This document shows, piece after piece, positions 17,950-25,430 of a stretch of 33,093 bases of DNA. Location: NCBI GenBank assembly GCA_026983795.1, contig JALSTI010000268.1, forward strand, positions 1 to 33,093. Reading direction: 5' to 3'. Under the pieces are notes generated by a model. It saw only the letters and a program-made list of their open reading frames with translations. It did no database searches and had not been told where the DNA came from. A program made the translations under genes and the position numbers. Origin of the DNA: Melioribacteraceae bacterium (GTDB taxonomy: Bacteria > Bacteroidota > Ignavibacteria > Ignavibacteriales > Melioribacteraceae). Each line of letters opens with the position of its first letter. Within the stretch, counting starts at the first letter, position 1.

Positions 17950-18660
17950 ATGAAACCTGAACTTTTCCGCGGAAAATTATATTATTTTTTAATTGTTGTT
18001 TTTTTTAACTCTTTAATTTTTGCTCAAAACGTTAATATTGAAAAATATCTGAACTATATAAAAAACGGGAATGTGAAAAAAGCAAGAACAGCTTTACGGA
18101 TGTTAAAAATATCCAATCCCGGTGATCCGGCAGTTATTTATTTGGACGCTCTTTTAACAGAAAACGGTAAGGATGCTTTAACTAAATACAGAAAGGTCTT
18201 TACGGATTTTCCTGATAATAAATACGCCGACGACGCTCTTCATAAGGTTTTTCTCTATTACTATTCGTTGGGCTATTATAAAACAGCTGAAAATTATTTG
18301 CAAACTTTAGAAAAGAATTACCCCAACTCGCCTTTAATTGAAAAAGCAGATTTTAATATTCCCGATGAAATTACCGGAGCCGTTGAAAAAACCGGAACGG
18401 TAAAAAATGAAAATGATAGAAACGCAATAAAATATACCGTTCAAGCAGGAGCATTTATCAATAAAAACAATGCGGTTAAACTTTCTAATGAATTTAAGAA
18501 CAACGGTTTATCTTCCGGAATTTCAAAAAAGAATGTAGGCGGAATAATCCTAAATATTGTTACCGTTGGTAAATTTTCCAGTAAATCCGATGCCGAAGAA
18601 CTTATTGCCATTCTCAAAAAAGATTATAATATAAACGGACGGATTAAAAAAGTAAAATAG
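17950..18660 (+). CDS. Secreted TPR-like protein with C-terminal SPOR domain
   Basis: A 236-residue exported protein. I take the ATG at 17950, one base after the miaB stop, because it gives a proper signal peptide (MKPELFRGKL, hydrophobic core, LIFAQ); an earlier in-frame ATG at 17884 lies inside miaB and would bury it. Residues about 28-135 form TPR-like helical repeats (AVIYLDALLTENGKDAL, YADDALHKVFLYYYSLGYY), as in the CpoB/BamD group. About 157-236 is a SPOR domain (YTVQAGAFINKNNAVKLSNE ... TVGKFSSKSDAEELIAIL), which binds glycan strands lacking stem peptides and directs proteins to division sites. A role in periplasmic peptidoglycan or division is inferred. No clear Shine-Dalgarno is seen; coupling to miaB is likely. 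Confidence 0.85.
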   Translation: MKPELFRGKLYYFLIVVFFNSLIFAQNVNIEKYLNYIKNGNVKKARTALRMLKISNPGDPAVIYLDALLTENGKDALTKYRKVFTDFPDNKYADDALHKVFLYYYSLGYYKTAENYLQTLEKNYPNSPLIEKADFNIPDEITGAVEKTGTVKNENDRNAIKYTVQAGAFINKNNAVKLSNEFKNNGLSSGISKKNVGGIILNIVTVGKFSSKSDAEELIAILKKDYNINGRIKKVK

Positions 18661-18666
18661 ATTAAT

Positions 18667-19428
18667 ATGAAAATTACTTTTGTCGGAACCGGCTCGGGCA
18701 AAACCAGCTTAAAAAGATTTCATTCTTCAATTCTAATCTCTTCCAACAATCATAACTTATTGATTGATGCCGGCGACGGAACAGCAAAGGCTTTACTTGG
18801 TTTAGGAATAAACTTCAACAATATTGATTCTATTTTATTCACTCATTATCACGCCGATCATTTCGGCGGAGTTGCATCTTTATTTACACAAATGAAATTA
18901 AATGGAAGAACAAAACCTTTAACTTTTATCACTCATAAATTACTCGTAAAACACTTAATTGATTTTTTAAACTCTACTTATATGTTTTTTGAAATTGCCG
19001 GATTTGAAGTGAAAATTACCGGATTTGAGTTCGGAAAGGTATACCGGGTTTCAGAATTTATAAATTTTATTCCGAAACAAAATAATCATATAAAGCAAAA
19101 AGAAGAATTAAAAAATAAAAATGTTCCGTTCCTTTCATCAAGTTTTTACTTTGAAGTAGAAAAGAAAAAGATAGTTTACACTTCGGATATAGGAAACGAA
19201 AAAGATCTTTATTTATTTGAAAAGATAAAAACGGATATTTTTATTACGGAAACAACGCATGTTGAATTGAATGATATTTTTACGGCTTTCCAAATTTTAA
19301 AACCCAATGAAGTTTATCTTACACACATTGATGACGAAGATGAAAAAATAATTGCCGACTGGATAGATAATCTAAATAATAACTCAAAGTTTGTTTTAGC
19401 CAAAGATGGGATGGTTCTTAAATTATAA
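18667..19428 (+). CDS. MBL-fold metal-dependent hydrolase (RNase Z-like)
   Basis: A 253-residue metallo-beta-lactamase-fold protein. The zinc motif THYHADH (H60, H62, D64, H65) is intact, with further ligands at His141, Asp174 in YTSDIG and His220 in YLTHIDDE; His198 in ETTHVE may also take part. The opening MKITFVGTGSGKTS and the general order resemble RNase Z and the PhnP/YycJ-like hydrolases. It lacks the long flexible exosite arm expected of a true RNase Z, so tRNA 3' processing is possible but not shown; a phosphodiesterase or other hydrolase is equally likely. Cytoplasmic. It begins six bases after the SPOR gene and probably belongs to the same transcript. Confidence 0.85.
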   Translation: MKITFVGTGSGKTSLKRFHSSILISSNNHNLLIDAGDGTAKALLGLGINFNNIDSILFTHYHADHFGGVASLFTQMKLNGRTKPLTFITHKLLVKHLIDFLNSTYMFFEIAGFEVKITGFEFGKVYRVSEFINFIPKQNNHIKQKEELKNKNVPFLSSSFYFEVEKKKIVYTSDIGNEKDLYLFEKIKTDIFITETTHVELNDIFTAFQILKPNEVYLTHIDDEDEKIIADWIDNLNNNSKFVLAKDGMVLKL

Positions 19429-19445
19429 ATATTAAAAACCTATTA

Positions 19446-19466
19446 GACAAAAATATAGTTTTTGTC
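19446..19466. repeat. 8-bp inverted repeat between MBL and activator genes
   Basis: Arms GACAAAAA (19446-19453) and TTTTTGTC (19459-19466) flank a five-base centre. It starts 18 bases after the MBL stop. As plus-strand RNA the stem is AT-rich and no T-tract follows it, so it would make a poor terminator. A shorter related palindrome (TGTC, five bases, GACA) lies at 19546-19558, just ahead of the activator ATG. Together they could be operator sites. Confidence 0.45.
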
Positions 19467-19566
19467 AATTTGGCAGGTAGATAGTTTTAATAGTCGGTAT
19501 TTTTTTAAAATTTTCACTAATTTTATTAATCGAATACAATTATCTTGTCAAAACGACAGAGCATGA

Positions 19567-20673
19567 ATGGAAATAGAAACTTTCAAAAATAATTTTGGCA
19601 TAGTTAGCAAATCAAGAAAAATCCGTGATCTGATAGATATTGCAATGCAAGTTGCAAAATCGGATATTTCCGTTCTGCTTTACGGAGAAAGCGGAGTTGG
19701 GAAAGAAGTATTTGCCCGCGCTATCCATTCTTTTAGTCCCAGAGCCAAACGCAAACTTGTTAGCGTAAACTGCGGCGCCATTCCGGAAGGAATTTTAGAA
19801 AGTGAATTATTTGGTCATAAAAAAGGTTCATTTACCGGAGCAACGAACGATAGAAAAGGTTATTTTGAAATTGCAGACGGAGGCACATTATTTTTAGATG
19901 AAATTGCCGAAATGCCTTTAACCACTCAAGTTAAACTTTTAAGAGTTTTAGAAACCCACGAATTTATGCCTATCGGAAGTGAAACGGTAAAAAAAGTAGA
20001 CGTGCGAATTATTGCGGCATCCAATAAAGATTTACAAAAAGAAGTCGACGCAAAAAGATTCAGACAAGATTTATATTTTCGACTGAAGGCTGTAACGTTA
20101 AATATTCCGCCGCTTAGAGAGCGCCGTGAAGATATTTTGGTTTTAGCCGAACATTTTATAGAAATATATGCAAATAAAAATAACATTCCCAAACCGCAAT
20201 TGACCAAAGACGCTATTGAATTGTTAAACAACTATCCGTGGCCCGGCAATGTGCGCGAACTAAAAAACACCGTTGAAACAGCCATGGCTTTAACAAAATC
20301 AAATATATTAACTGCGGAAATATTCAGACCTCTTTTAACTGAGGTGAGAAAAAACGATCCGAACAGAAATCTTCCGGTTCATGTAAATAAGTCGGCAGAC
20401 GCAATTGACCGCGAAATAATTTTAGGGGCGTTAATCGAAATAAAAAAAGATTTAAACGAGCTTAAGAATATTGCGCTGAAAAATCAACAGGTTGTTAATC
20501 CCGAAACTCAAAATGTGCAAATTACCGAAGTAATTCCCTTGGATGAAATTGAAAAACAAGCTATTTTGCAGGCGTTAAATTTTACAAACGGAAATAAAAG
20601 AAAAGCAGCTGAATTATTAAAAATCAGCGAAAGAACTTTATACAGAAAATTAAAAGAATATGAAATTCAATAA
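19567..20673 (+). CDS. Sigma-54-dependent transcriptional activator without a sensor domain
   Basis: A 368-residue enhancer-binding protein. The AAA+ domain fills about 8-240: Walker A GESGVGKE (40-47), sigma-54 contact loop GSFTGA (87-92, Ala to Ser relative to GAFTGA), Walker B GGTLFLDEI with D111/E112, and the FRQDLYFRL region (165-173) with arginine-finger candidates. A Fis-type helix-turn-helix ends the protein (about 328-365, NKRKAAELLKISERTLYR). There is no receiver, GAF or PAS module before the ATPase, as in PspF, so control must come from a partner or from expression level. The linker between (about 255-325) is charged. The gene overlaps lptE by 14 bases. In many Bacteroidota an activator of this kind lies between miaB and lptE, the same order as here. 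Confidence 0.94.
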   Translation: MEIETFKNNFGIVSKSRKIRDLIDIAMQVAKSDISVLLYGESGVGKEVFARAIHSFSPRAKRKLVSVNCGAIPEGILESELFGHKKGSFTGATNDRKGYFEIADGGTLFLDEIAEMPLTTQVKLLRVLETHEFMPIGSETVKKVDVRIIAASNKDLQKEVDAKRFRQDLYFRLKAVTLNIPPLRERREDILVLAEHFIEIYANKNNIPKPQLTKDAIELLNNYPWPGNVRELKNTVETAMALTKSNILTAEIFRPLLTEVRKNDPNRNLPVHVNKSADAIDREIILGALIEIKKDLNELKNIALKNQQVVNPETQNVQITEVIPLDEIEKQAILQALNFTNGNKRKAAELLKISERTLYRKLKEYEIQ

Positions 20674-21187
20674 ATTTATACTTCTTAAGCTTTTGGCATT
20701 AACTATATCCTTCTTTTTATTACTTACAGCGGCCGGATGCAGTTATTCGTTTACCGGAGCTTCAGTTCCTCCCCATCTTCATACAATTGCCATTCCTAAT
20801 GCCGTTGACCGCAGCGGGTCGGGCCAACCTAATCTTAGAGATGATTTTACAAATGAACTGATTAATAAATTCATTAACGACAATTCATTACAAATTGCCA
20901 ATTCAACCAAAGCAGACGCTATTTTGAACTGTACAATTACTTCCTTAGTAGATGCTCCGACGGTAATTGCCGGAGGAGAGGATGTAACAACGCGGAGAGT
21001 TACCATAAAAGTTCATGCGGTTTATAAAGATTTGGTAAAGAAGAAGAAAATTTTCGACAGAACTTTTTCAAATTACGGAGATTATAAAAACGAAGGCGAT
21101 ATAACTACCGCACGTGATAATGCTATTAAAGAAGCTATAGATAAAATCACCGAAGATATTCTTCTCGGTGTGGTTTCTAACTGGTAA
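20660..21187 (+). CDS. lptE: LPS-assembly lipoprotein LptE-like
   Basis: A 175-residue lipoprotein: basic start MKFNKF, hydrophobic core, and AAGC lipobox giving Cys27. The body has the LptE/RlpB pattern of FCB bacteria: CSYSFTGASVPPHLHTIAIP right after the anchor, NLRDDFTNELINKF near 62, then beta strands ending with AIDKITEDILLGVVSNW. LptE plugs the LptD barrel and helps insert lipopolysaccharide in the outer membrane. The start lies within the activator gene, 14 bases before its stop, suggesting coupled translation. A hairpin immediately downstream separates it from the convergent M48 gene. I see no lptD in the window. Confidence 0.85.
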   Translation: MKFNKFILLKLLALTISFFLLLTAAGCSYSFTGASVPPHLHTIAIPNAVDRSGSGQPNLRDDFTNELINKFINDNSLQIANSTKADAILNCTITSLVDAPTVIAGGEDVTTRRVTIKVHAVYKDLVKKKKIFDRTFSNYGDYKNEGDITTARDNAIKEAIDKITEDILLGVVSNW

Positions 21188-21198
21188 ATTATTGATTT

Positions 21199-21233
21199 AA
21201 GAAAACCAACTTTTTAAAAAAGCTTGGTTTCTT
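21199..21233. terminator. Bidirectional hairpin between lptE and the M48 gene
   Basis: Arms AAGAAAACCAA (21199-21209) and TTGGTTTCTT (21224-21233) pair with one bulged A; the inside (T5 then A6) also pairs. It sits in the 64-bp gap between two convergent stops, the expected place for a shared intrinsic terminator. The stem is AT-rich with a CCAA/TTGG core, and the flanks are pyrimidine-rich on the plus strand. Confidence 0.6.
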
Positions 21234-21251
21234 CCCTTCATCTCTTGAAAT

Positions 21252-22064
21252 CTATTTAAACCTTTTATAATATTTCATCGCTTCGGGAAGTAATTTTTTA
21301 ATATCCTCAATTCTTGTTTGATCGGACGGATGAGTACTTAAAAATTCCGGCGGAGCTTTTCCGTTTTTTTGCGCAGCCATTCTTTGCCAAAATTTTAACG
21401 CGTTGTGAGGGTCATACCCAGCAATTGCCATAAAAATTAATCCAAGGTGATCGGCTTCGCTTTCTTGTAATCTGCTGAAAGGTAATAAAATTCCAACCTG
21501 CGCTCCAATTCCATAAGCCGCCAACCACAATTGCTGTGTTTGCCTCGGTTCTTTTTGTAAGGCTAAAGCTAATCCTAATCCGCCTAATTGTGCAAGCAAA
21601 GCATGACTCATTCTCTCCCTTCCGTGCCCTGCAATTGCATGCGATACTTCATGTCCCATCACTGTGGCAATTCCGTTTTCATCTTTACAAATCGGTAAAA
21701 TACCGGTATAAAATACTACTTTTCCGCCGGGCATTGCCCATGCGTTTACTTGTTTGCTCTCAACCAAATTAAATTCCCATTTATAGCCGGAAATAACATC
21801 GCTCATGCCTTTTTCCGTTAAATATTTTTCAACAGCTTTAGAAATTCTCTTCCCTACTTTTTTTACTAAGTTTGCTTCTTTTTTATTGGTGCTCAGTTTA
21901 TGCGATTTTAAAAAATCATTGTATTGCTGGAAACTCATTGCCATCATTTGTGAAGCGGGAATTAAACTTAATTGTTTTCTTCCGGTTACCGGTACTGTGC
22001 TGCAAGATATTAAATATACCGTTAGTAGAGCGCTAATTAAAAACAGAGTTATCGATTTCTTCAT
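21252..22064 (-). CDS. M48-family zinc metallopeptidase, lipoprotein
   Basis: A 270-residue periplasmic peptidase. The signal MKKSITLFLISALLTVYLIS ends in lipobox LISC (Cys21). The zinc site is intact: HEVSH (His138, Glu139, His142) in VMGHEVSHAIAGHGRER, with the third ligand Glu203 in ESEADHLG. Landmarks TVPVTGRKQLSLIP and NAWAMPGGKVVFYTGIL match the LoiP/BepA-like group, which degrades misfolded or unassembled outer-membrane proteins. Unlike BepA no C-terminal TPR domain is present; the end THPSDQTRIEDIKKLLP is the usual close of the short form. GAAGG ahead of the ATG supports the start. Its position facing lptE fits a role in outer-membrane quality control, which is inference. Confidence 0.93.
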   Translation of the reverse strand: MKKSITLFLISALLTVYLISCSTVPVTGRKQLSLIPASQMMAMSFQQYNDFLKSHKLSTNKKEANLVKKVGKRISKAVEKYLTEKGMSDVISGYKWEFNLVESKQVNAWAMPGGKVVFYTGILPICKDENGIATVMGHEVSHAIAGHGRERMSHALLAQLGGLGLALALQKEPRQTQQLWLAAYGIGAQVGILLPFSRLQESEADHLGLIFMAIAGYDPHNALKFWQRMAAQKNGKAPPEFLSTHPSDQTRIEDIKKLLPEAMKYYKRFK

Positions 22065-22239
22065 TTTAAACCTTCAAATTTTGTAGTTACGTTAGAAATA
22101 TTTGAATATTAATACTAAAGATATTTATACATTTTGTAATATTCAAATTTGAGTAAAGCAAACGGAAACTACCGTTTTTAGTTTAAGAACGGGTTCATTT
22201 CTGTTTTAAGCGGGAAAGAACTTTTATAATTAAAATAAT

Positions 22240-22923
22240 TTAAGTTCTTATATCTTCATAAATGTTTATCTCTTTCGATGATAAAACTTCATAATTCCTA
22301 TCTTCGAACGGTTCTTTAGTATATTTAAACGTATAATTTTCAATCCATTCATCCCTTTCATCGAACAGTTTATAGATTACATCTTTGTAGGATTTAAACA
22401 TTAACTCTATAAATTGTATAACCCTCTCATCTTTGTAATTTTCCGGATTCATTTTAAAAGAATCGAGAAGCTTTTTCAGTTTCGCCGCTTCAACATATTT
22501 ATCTCCCGTTACCCAAGTATTTACCGTACTTAATCCGGTCGGGTAGCCGTCTTTGTTCATCGAAATCAAAACCAAATGCACTAAATCTCCGTTTTCATCA
22601 TTAATGAAAGTGTGAAAATGTCCGTACTCATTTTTACGGTGCGCATGGAAAAATATCCGGCTTCCGGTTTTTTCGTCTAAAATTCCACCTTGCCAAGGAT
22701 AATGATAATACGGATCGAAAACATATTTTTTTCCGTCCATTATTTTAAGAACCAAGTTCGACTTTTCTTTTTTTAACGAATTAATAAGCTCTATTATTTT
22801 TTGAAGGTAATGCTTGTAGATTTTTACGGTTGATTTATATGTTTTTCCGGCATAAAACTTTACCGGCGCCAGAAGATAAATTGTTAGTGCAGATGCAGAT
22901 TTAATAAAATTTCTTCTATTCAT
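22240..22923 (-). CDS. Tat-exported protein of unknown function with His cluster (possibly DUF6969-like)
   Basis: A 227-residue protein starting MNRRNFIKSASA, a good twin-arginine motif, then a hydrophobic stretch to about 25. The central part has a tight histidine/aromatic cluster: FDPYYHYPWQGG (69-80), FFHAHRKNEYGHFHTF (91-106; His93, 95, 102, 104) and VHLVLISMNKDGYPTGLSTVNTWVTG (115-140). Four histidines in twelve residues plus Tat export suggest a metal site filled in the cytoplasm, but this is inference. The HAHR...GHFHTF pattern reminds me of DUF6969, which has no known function; I am not certain of the match. Residues 150-227 are helical and charged. No clear ribosome-binding site. It is alone, with 175 bp to the M48 gene and 590 bp upstream without genes. 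Confidence 0.7.
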   Translation of the reverse strand: MNRRNFIKSASALTIYLLAPVKFYAGKTYKSTVKIYKHYLQKIIELINSLKKEKSNLVLKIMDGKKYVFDPYYHYPWQGGILDEKTGSRIFFHAHRKNEYGHFHTFINDENGDLVHLVLISMNKDGYPTGLSTVNTWVTGDKYVEAAKLKKLLDSFKMNPENYKDERVIQFIELMFKSYKDVIYKLFDERDEWIENYTFKYTKEPFEDRNYEVLSSKEINIYEDIRT

Positions 22924-23513
22924 ACCGCTGTTTTAATGGTTGGATTGATCCGGTACAATACTATCCGGTTTATTGATCCCCCAATTCAATTGACAATACT
23001 GTATTAAATTAAAATAATATTGCAACAAGATCAATCCGGTTTGTTAAATAACTAATTTTGGAGACTGCAAGATTTACATTTTGTGCTTTTTGTTTCTTCT
23101 GCCCATACGTTTTATTTTGTTTGTTAAAAGTTTTACAACAAGAATATTCATTATTCCCGCTATATTCTGTCGGTTGATTGACAATTCTGGTAACCCGGAA
23201 GTAATTACCGTTAGAGACCGGGAAAATATGCCAATGATAAAGTTTAACAAATGACAAAATAATATTGTTATCACCGCCTTTTTTATAATTACTGTTTCGA
23301 TTGGTTTATGATTGACTTACGGAGTAAAAATATTCAAAAAATCCCAAGTATTAGTCGAAGTAAAAGATAAGATATTCAATTCCACATAAAAAGAACGGCG
23401 GGACAAATTCATTTGGGAATAGAATATTACATTGGTAATTAACGGAACAACAACGGTTAGCCCGGCTGTTCAATTTTTTTGCTAAAAACAAGTATAAAAA
23501 GCAGAAAATAAAC
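22924..23513. other. Gene-poor intergenic region of 590 bp
   Basis: I find no convincing gene. Overlapping minus-strand open frames between 23009 and 23274 exist; one (23074-23274, 66 codons) encodes a hydrophobic then basic peptide but has no clear start signal. The region has a 9-bp inverted repeat (22942-22950 / 23029-23037), three copies of ATCCGGT (near 22949, 22974 and 23034) and TTGACA at 22990-22995 and 23178-23183 with AT-rich -10-like boxes to the right. It may be decayed coding sequence, or it may hold a plus-strand small RNA. Confidence 0.4.
22942..23037. repeat. 9-bp inverted repeat flanking a promoter-like TTGACA
   Basis: Arms GGATTGATC (22942-22950) and GATCAATCC (23029-23037) are exact complements, 78 bases apart. 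Between them lies TTGACA (22990-22995) with TAATAT 19 bases on. The arms and a third ATCCGGT copy near 22974 share the sequence ATCCGGT in direct orientation as well. Function unknown. Confidence 0.45.
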
Positions 23514-24227
23514 CTATTCCTTTTTTCCGGGAGTTTTAACATTAGGAGGATTCCATCCAACGATTGAACCCTCTTTAATTCTTGCCAAATAAGGAGAAGT
23601 TGTTGTACCGGGTAAAGTTCTCACGTTATCCTCAATTTGAATTGGACCTATTCCCGTCCCTGCTCCTATTTTACAATTTGAGCCGATAGTTACCAAACCG
23701 TATCTGAATTTACCGGCGCCTTCGTAAGCATGAACAGTTACTCTGGTAAAAGCGCCCATTAATGTGTTTTCGCCTATAAAAATTAATTCAGGTCTAAAAT
23801 GATCTAACCAAACAAGCTGCATAATTTCCGCGCCTTTACCTACATTAACGCCCATCCATCTTAAAAATTTATTTTTTGCCGGAGTTCCTTTAAGGAAGAA
23901 AGAAATTCCGACTTGCAGCAACAACAAAAATCTTCTACCGAAAGGAAGATTCAATTTCCGCCAATTTATTGAATTGGATTCTTCGGAATCCCCTAGACCG
24001 GAAAAAGTGTAATGTCTTCTAACCGGAGTTAAAAATTTCTCCAAATTTTCTTTTCCTTCTTCGGTTTTAGGATTAAGCGATTGCACTTCCAAACCTTTAC
24101 CGCCGGATGTTTTACTAATATATATAGAACGGTTGGCTTTTTCCCCTAATTTTATTGCTCTTTCTATCATTTCCATTGTAACCATTTTCATAACTTCTTC
24201 AGGAGTTTTATTTCTATATTTTTTCAT
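23514..24227 (-). CDS. Left-handed beta-helix (hexapeptide-repeat) acyltransferase-like protein
   Basis: A 237-residue soluble protein. The C-terminal half (about 120-230) has hexapeptide-type turns of a left-handed parallel beta-helix: FLRWMGVNVGKGAEI, ELIFIGENTLMGAFTRVTVHAYEG, GLVTIGSNCKIGAGTGIGPIQIEDNV and IKEGSIVGWNPP. Such domains act as acyl- or acetyltransferases on sugars or lipids. The N-terminal 115 residues do not resemble a family I know; a hydrophobic stretch FLLLLQVGISFFL (100-112) could bind the membrane. Whether the usual catalytic histidine is present is unclear; His143 and His166 are candidates. It follows cdsA by 43 bases on the same strand, so a lipid-linked substrate is plausible. 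No ribosome-binding site is obvious. Confidence 0.78.
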   Translation of the reverse strand: MKKYRNKTPEEVMKMVTMEMIERAIKLGEKANRSIYISKTSGGKGLEVQSLNPKTEEGKENLEKFLTPVRRHYTFSGLGDSEESNSINWRKLNLPFGRRFLLLLQVGISFFLKGTPAKNKFLRWMGVNVGKGAEIMQLVWLDHFRPELIFIGENTLMGAFTRVTVHAYEGAGKFRYGLVTIGSNCKIGAGTGIGPIQIEDNVRTLPGTTTSPYLARIKEGSIVGWNPPNVKTPGKKE

Positions 24228-24270
24228 AGTACAATTTTAGATGTTTAGGATAAATTTTTACGAAATTAAT

Positions 24271-25089
24271 TTATTTAAATAAAACTAAATACAAATAAAT
24301 AACAGGAGAAGAAAATAAGAACGAATCGAATCGGTCGAAGATTCCGCCGTGTCCCGGTATAACCGAAGAAGAATCTTTCACATTAGCGTCTCTTTTTATC
24401 AAACTTTCAACTAAATCGCCAATTTGACCAACAGTTCCAATAATAAAACCGATTATCAGAACGTCAATGTAAGATAAATAATCAATTACCAAAACCTTTG
24501 CCAATATCATTGTTAAAATCGCAAAAATAAAACCGGAAATTGCGCCTTCCCAGCTTTTATTCGGACTAACACGCGGAAATAATTTATGACTACCGAATGC
24601 CGTTCCTAAAAAATATGCTGCGGAATCGCAAATCCAAATTGAGGCAAGAATGGATATAATTAATAAGCCGCCTTGTTCGTAATTGTTTTCGGTAAATGGA
24701 AATTCTCTTAAGCGTATAATTGAAGCGGCAAATAATCCGATGTAAAATATTCCGGTTAATGTACCTCCTATATTCATTATTGCGGATGCTTTATTTCTAA
24801 ACAGCTCGGCAATTAAAATAAACAGAACAATAATTATTGCAACTGCTTCGAATGAGATTAAATTTAAATATGAATTTACAATTATAAAAAAAACGGATAA
24901 AAGTCCTAAAATGTAATTCGAGTAAATAGATTTTGACTTGAGCATTTTTGAAAATTCATCGTATGCTAATAGTCCTATGAAAAGTATGAAAATTAAAAAT
25001 AACAGTTTGCCGAAATAAGCGACTCCTACTATTAAAGGAATTGCAATGAGAGCAACCAAAATTCGGGTTAAACGATTAGAAAGCTGCAT
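24271..25089 (-). CDS. cdsA: Phosphatidate cytidylyltransferase CdsA
   Basis: A 272-residue inner-membrane enzyme with about eight membrane segments that makes CDP-diacylglycerol from CTP and phosphatidic acid, the branch point of phospholipid synthesis. The C-terminal CDP-DAG synthase signature is complete: SLIKRDANVKD (229-239) then IPGHGGIFDRFDS (244-256), including the metal-binding aspartates. WICDSAAYFLGTAFG (152-166) and SPNKSWEGAISG (175-186) are further family motifs. It begins five bases after the DUF2007 gene and is the only obviously essential gene in this run. CPBP protease, DUF2007 and CdsA form a tight trio. Confidence 0.95.
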   Translation of the reverse strand: MQLSNRLTRILVALIAIPLIVGVAYFGKLLFLIFILFIGLLAYDEFSKMLKSKSIYSNYILGLLSVFFIIVNSYLNLISFEAVAIIIVLFILIAELFRNKASAIMNIGGTLTGIFYIGLFAASIIRLREFPFTENNYEQGGLLIISILASIWICDSAAYFLGTAFGSHKLFPRVSPNKSWEGAISGFIFAILTMILAKVLVIDYLSYIDVLIIGFIIGTVGQIGDLVESLIKRDANVKDSSSVIPGHGGIFDRFDSFLFSSPVIYLYLVLFK

Positions 25090-25094
25090 AGATA

Positions 25095-25430
25095 TTAACT
25101 CTCGCCGGAATTTTTATTTATATCATTGATAATACTCATTGCTTCATCTATATCCTTTCGTTTAACAAGAAGTTTAACAACTGCCAAATCTCCAACTGCC
25201 GGAAAGCTTTGGTCTTTTTGAGAAAGGACAAGAGCTTCTATGTTTGCTCCTTCAAGATTCGCTTTCAGCATTTCGGCTTCAATCTCATTTTCCGTTATAT
25301 AAACTACAACCCAATTTGAAGGTTTAACCAAGTGAGTTTCAAATTCTTCTTTAGGAATAAGTTCAACGCCGCAATCCGGACAAACGGTTATTCCTTTTAC
25401 ATATTCGGCTTCGCATTTAGGACAAATCAT
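25095..25430 (-). CDS. Small zinc-ribbon protein with DUF2007 domain
   Basis: A 111-residue protein. The N-terminus is a zinc ribbon with CPKC (Cys3, Cys6) and CPDC (Cys17, Cys20). Residues about 38-105 match the DUF2007 (putative signal-transducing) fold: NWVVVYITENEIEAEMLKANLEGANIEALVLSQ, then LAVVKLLVKRKDIDEAMSII. The ferredoxin-like DUF2007 is suspected to bind small ligands or proteins, but no function is proven. The ATG overlaps the end of the CPBP protease gene by 14 bases and cdsA follows five bases after its stop, so coupled translation is likely. It is cytoplasmic, as no signal is present. Confidence 0.85.
   Translation of the reverse strand: MICPKCEAEYVKGITVCPDCGVELIPKEEFETHLVKPSNWVVVYITENEIEAEMLKANLEGANIEALVLSQKDQSFPAVGDLAVVKLLVKRKDIDEAMSIINDINKNSGES

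Noticed and set aside
19471-19490. TGGCAG resembling a sigma-54 -24 box ahead of the activator.
   Set aside because: The matching -12 GC element is not present at the right spacing.
22216-22249. 8-bp inverted repeat AAGAACTT / AAGTTCTT at the end of the Tat-protein gene.
   Set aside because: The loop is 18 bases, the stem is AT-rich and overlaps the stop codon, and no T-tract follows; likely chance.
23074-23274. Minus-strand frame of 66 codons, hydrophobic then basic, in the gene-poor region.
   Set aside because: No recognisable family, no ribosome-binding site, and it overlaps another frame of similar size. AT-rich DNA readily gives such hydrophobic frames.
23351-23560. Minus-strand frame of 69 codons running into the end of the acyltransferase gene.
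   Set aside because: It overlaps a real gene in a different frame and shows no family features.
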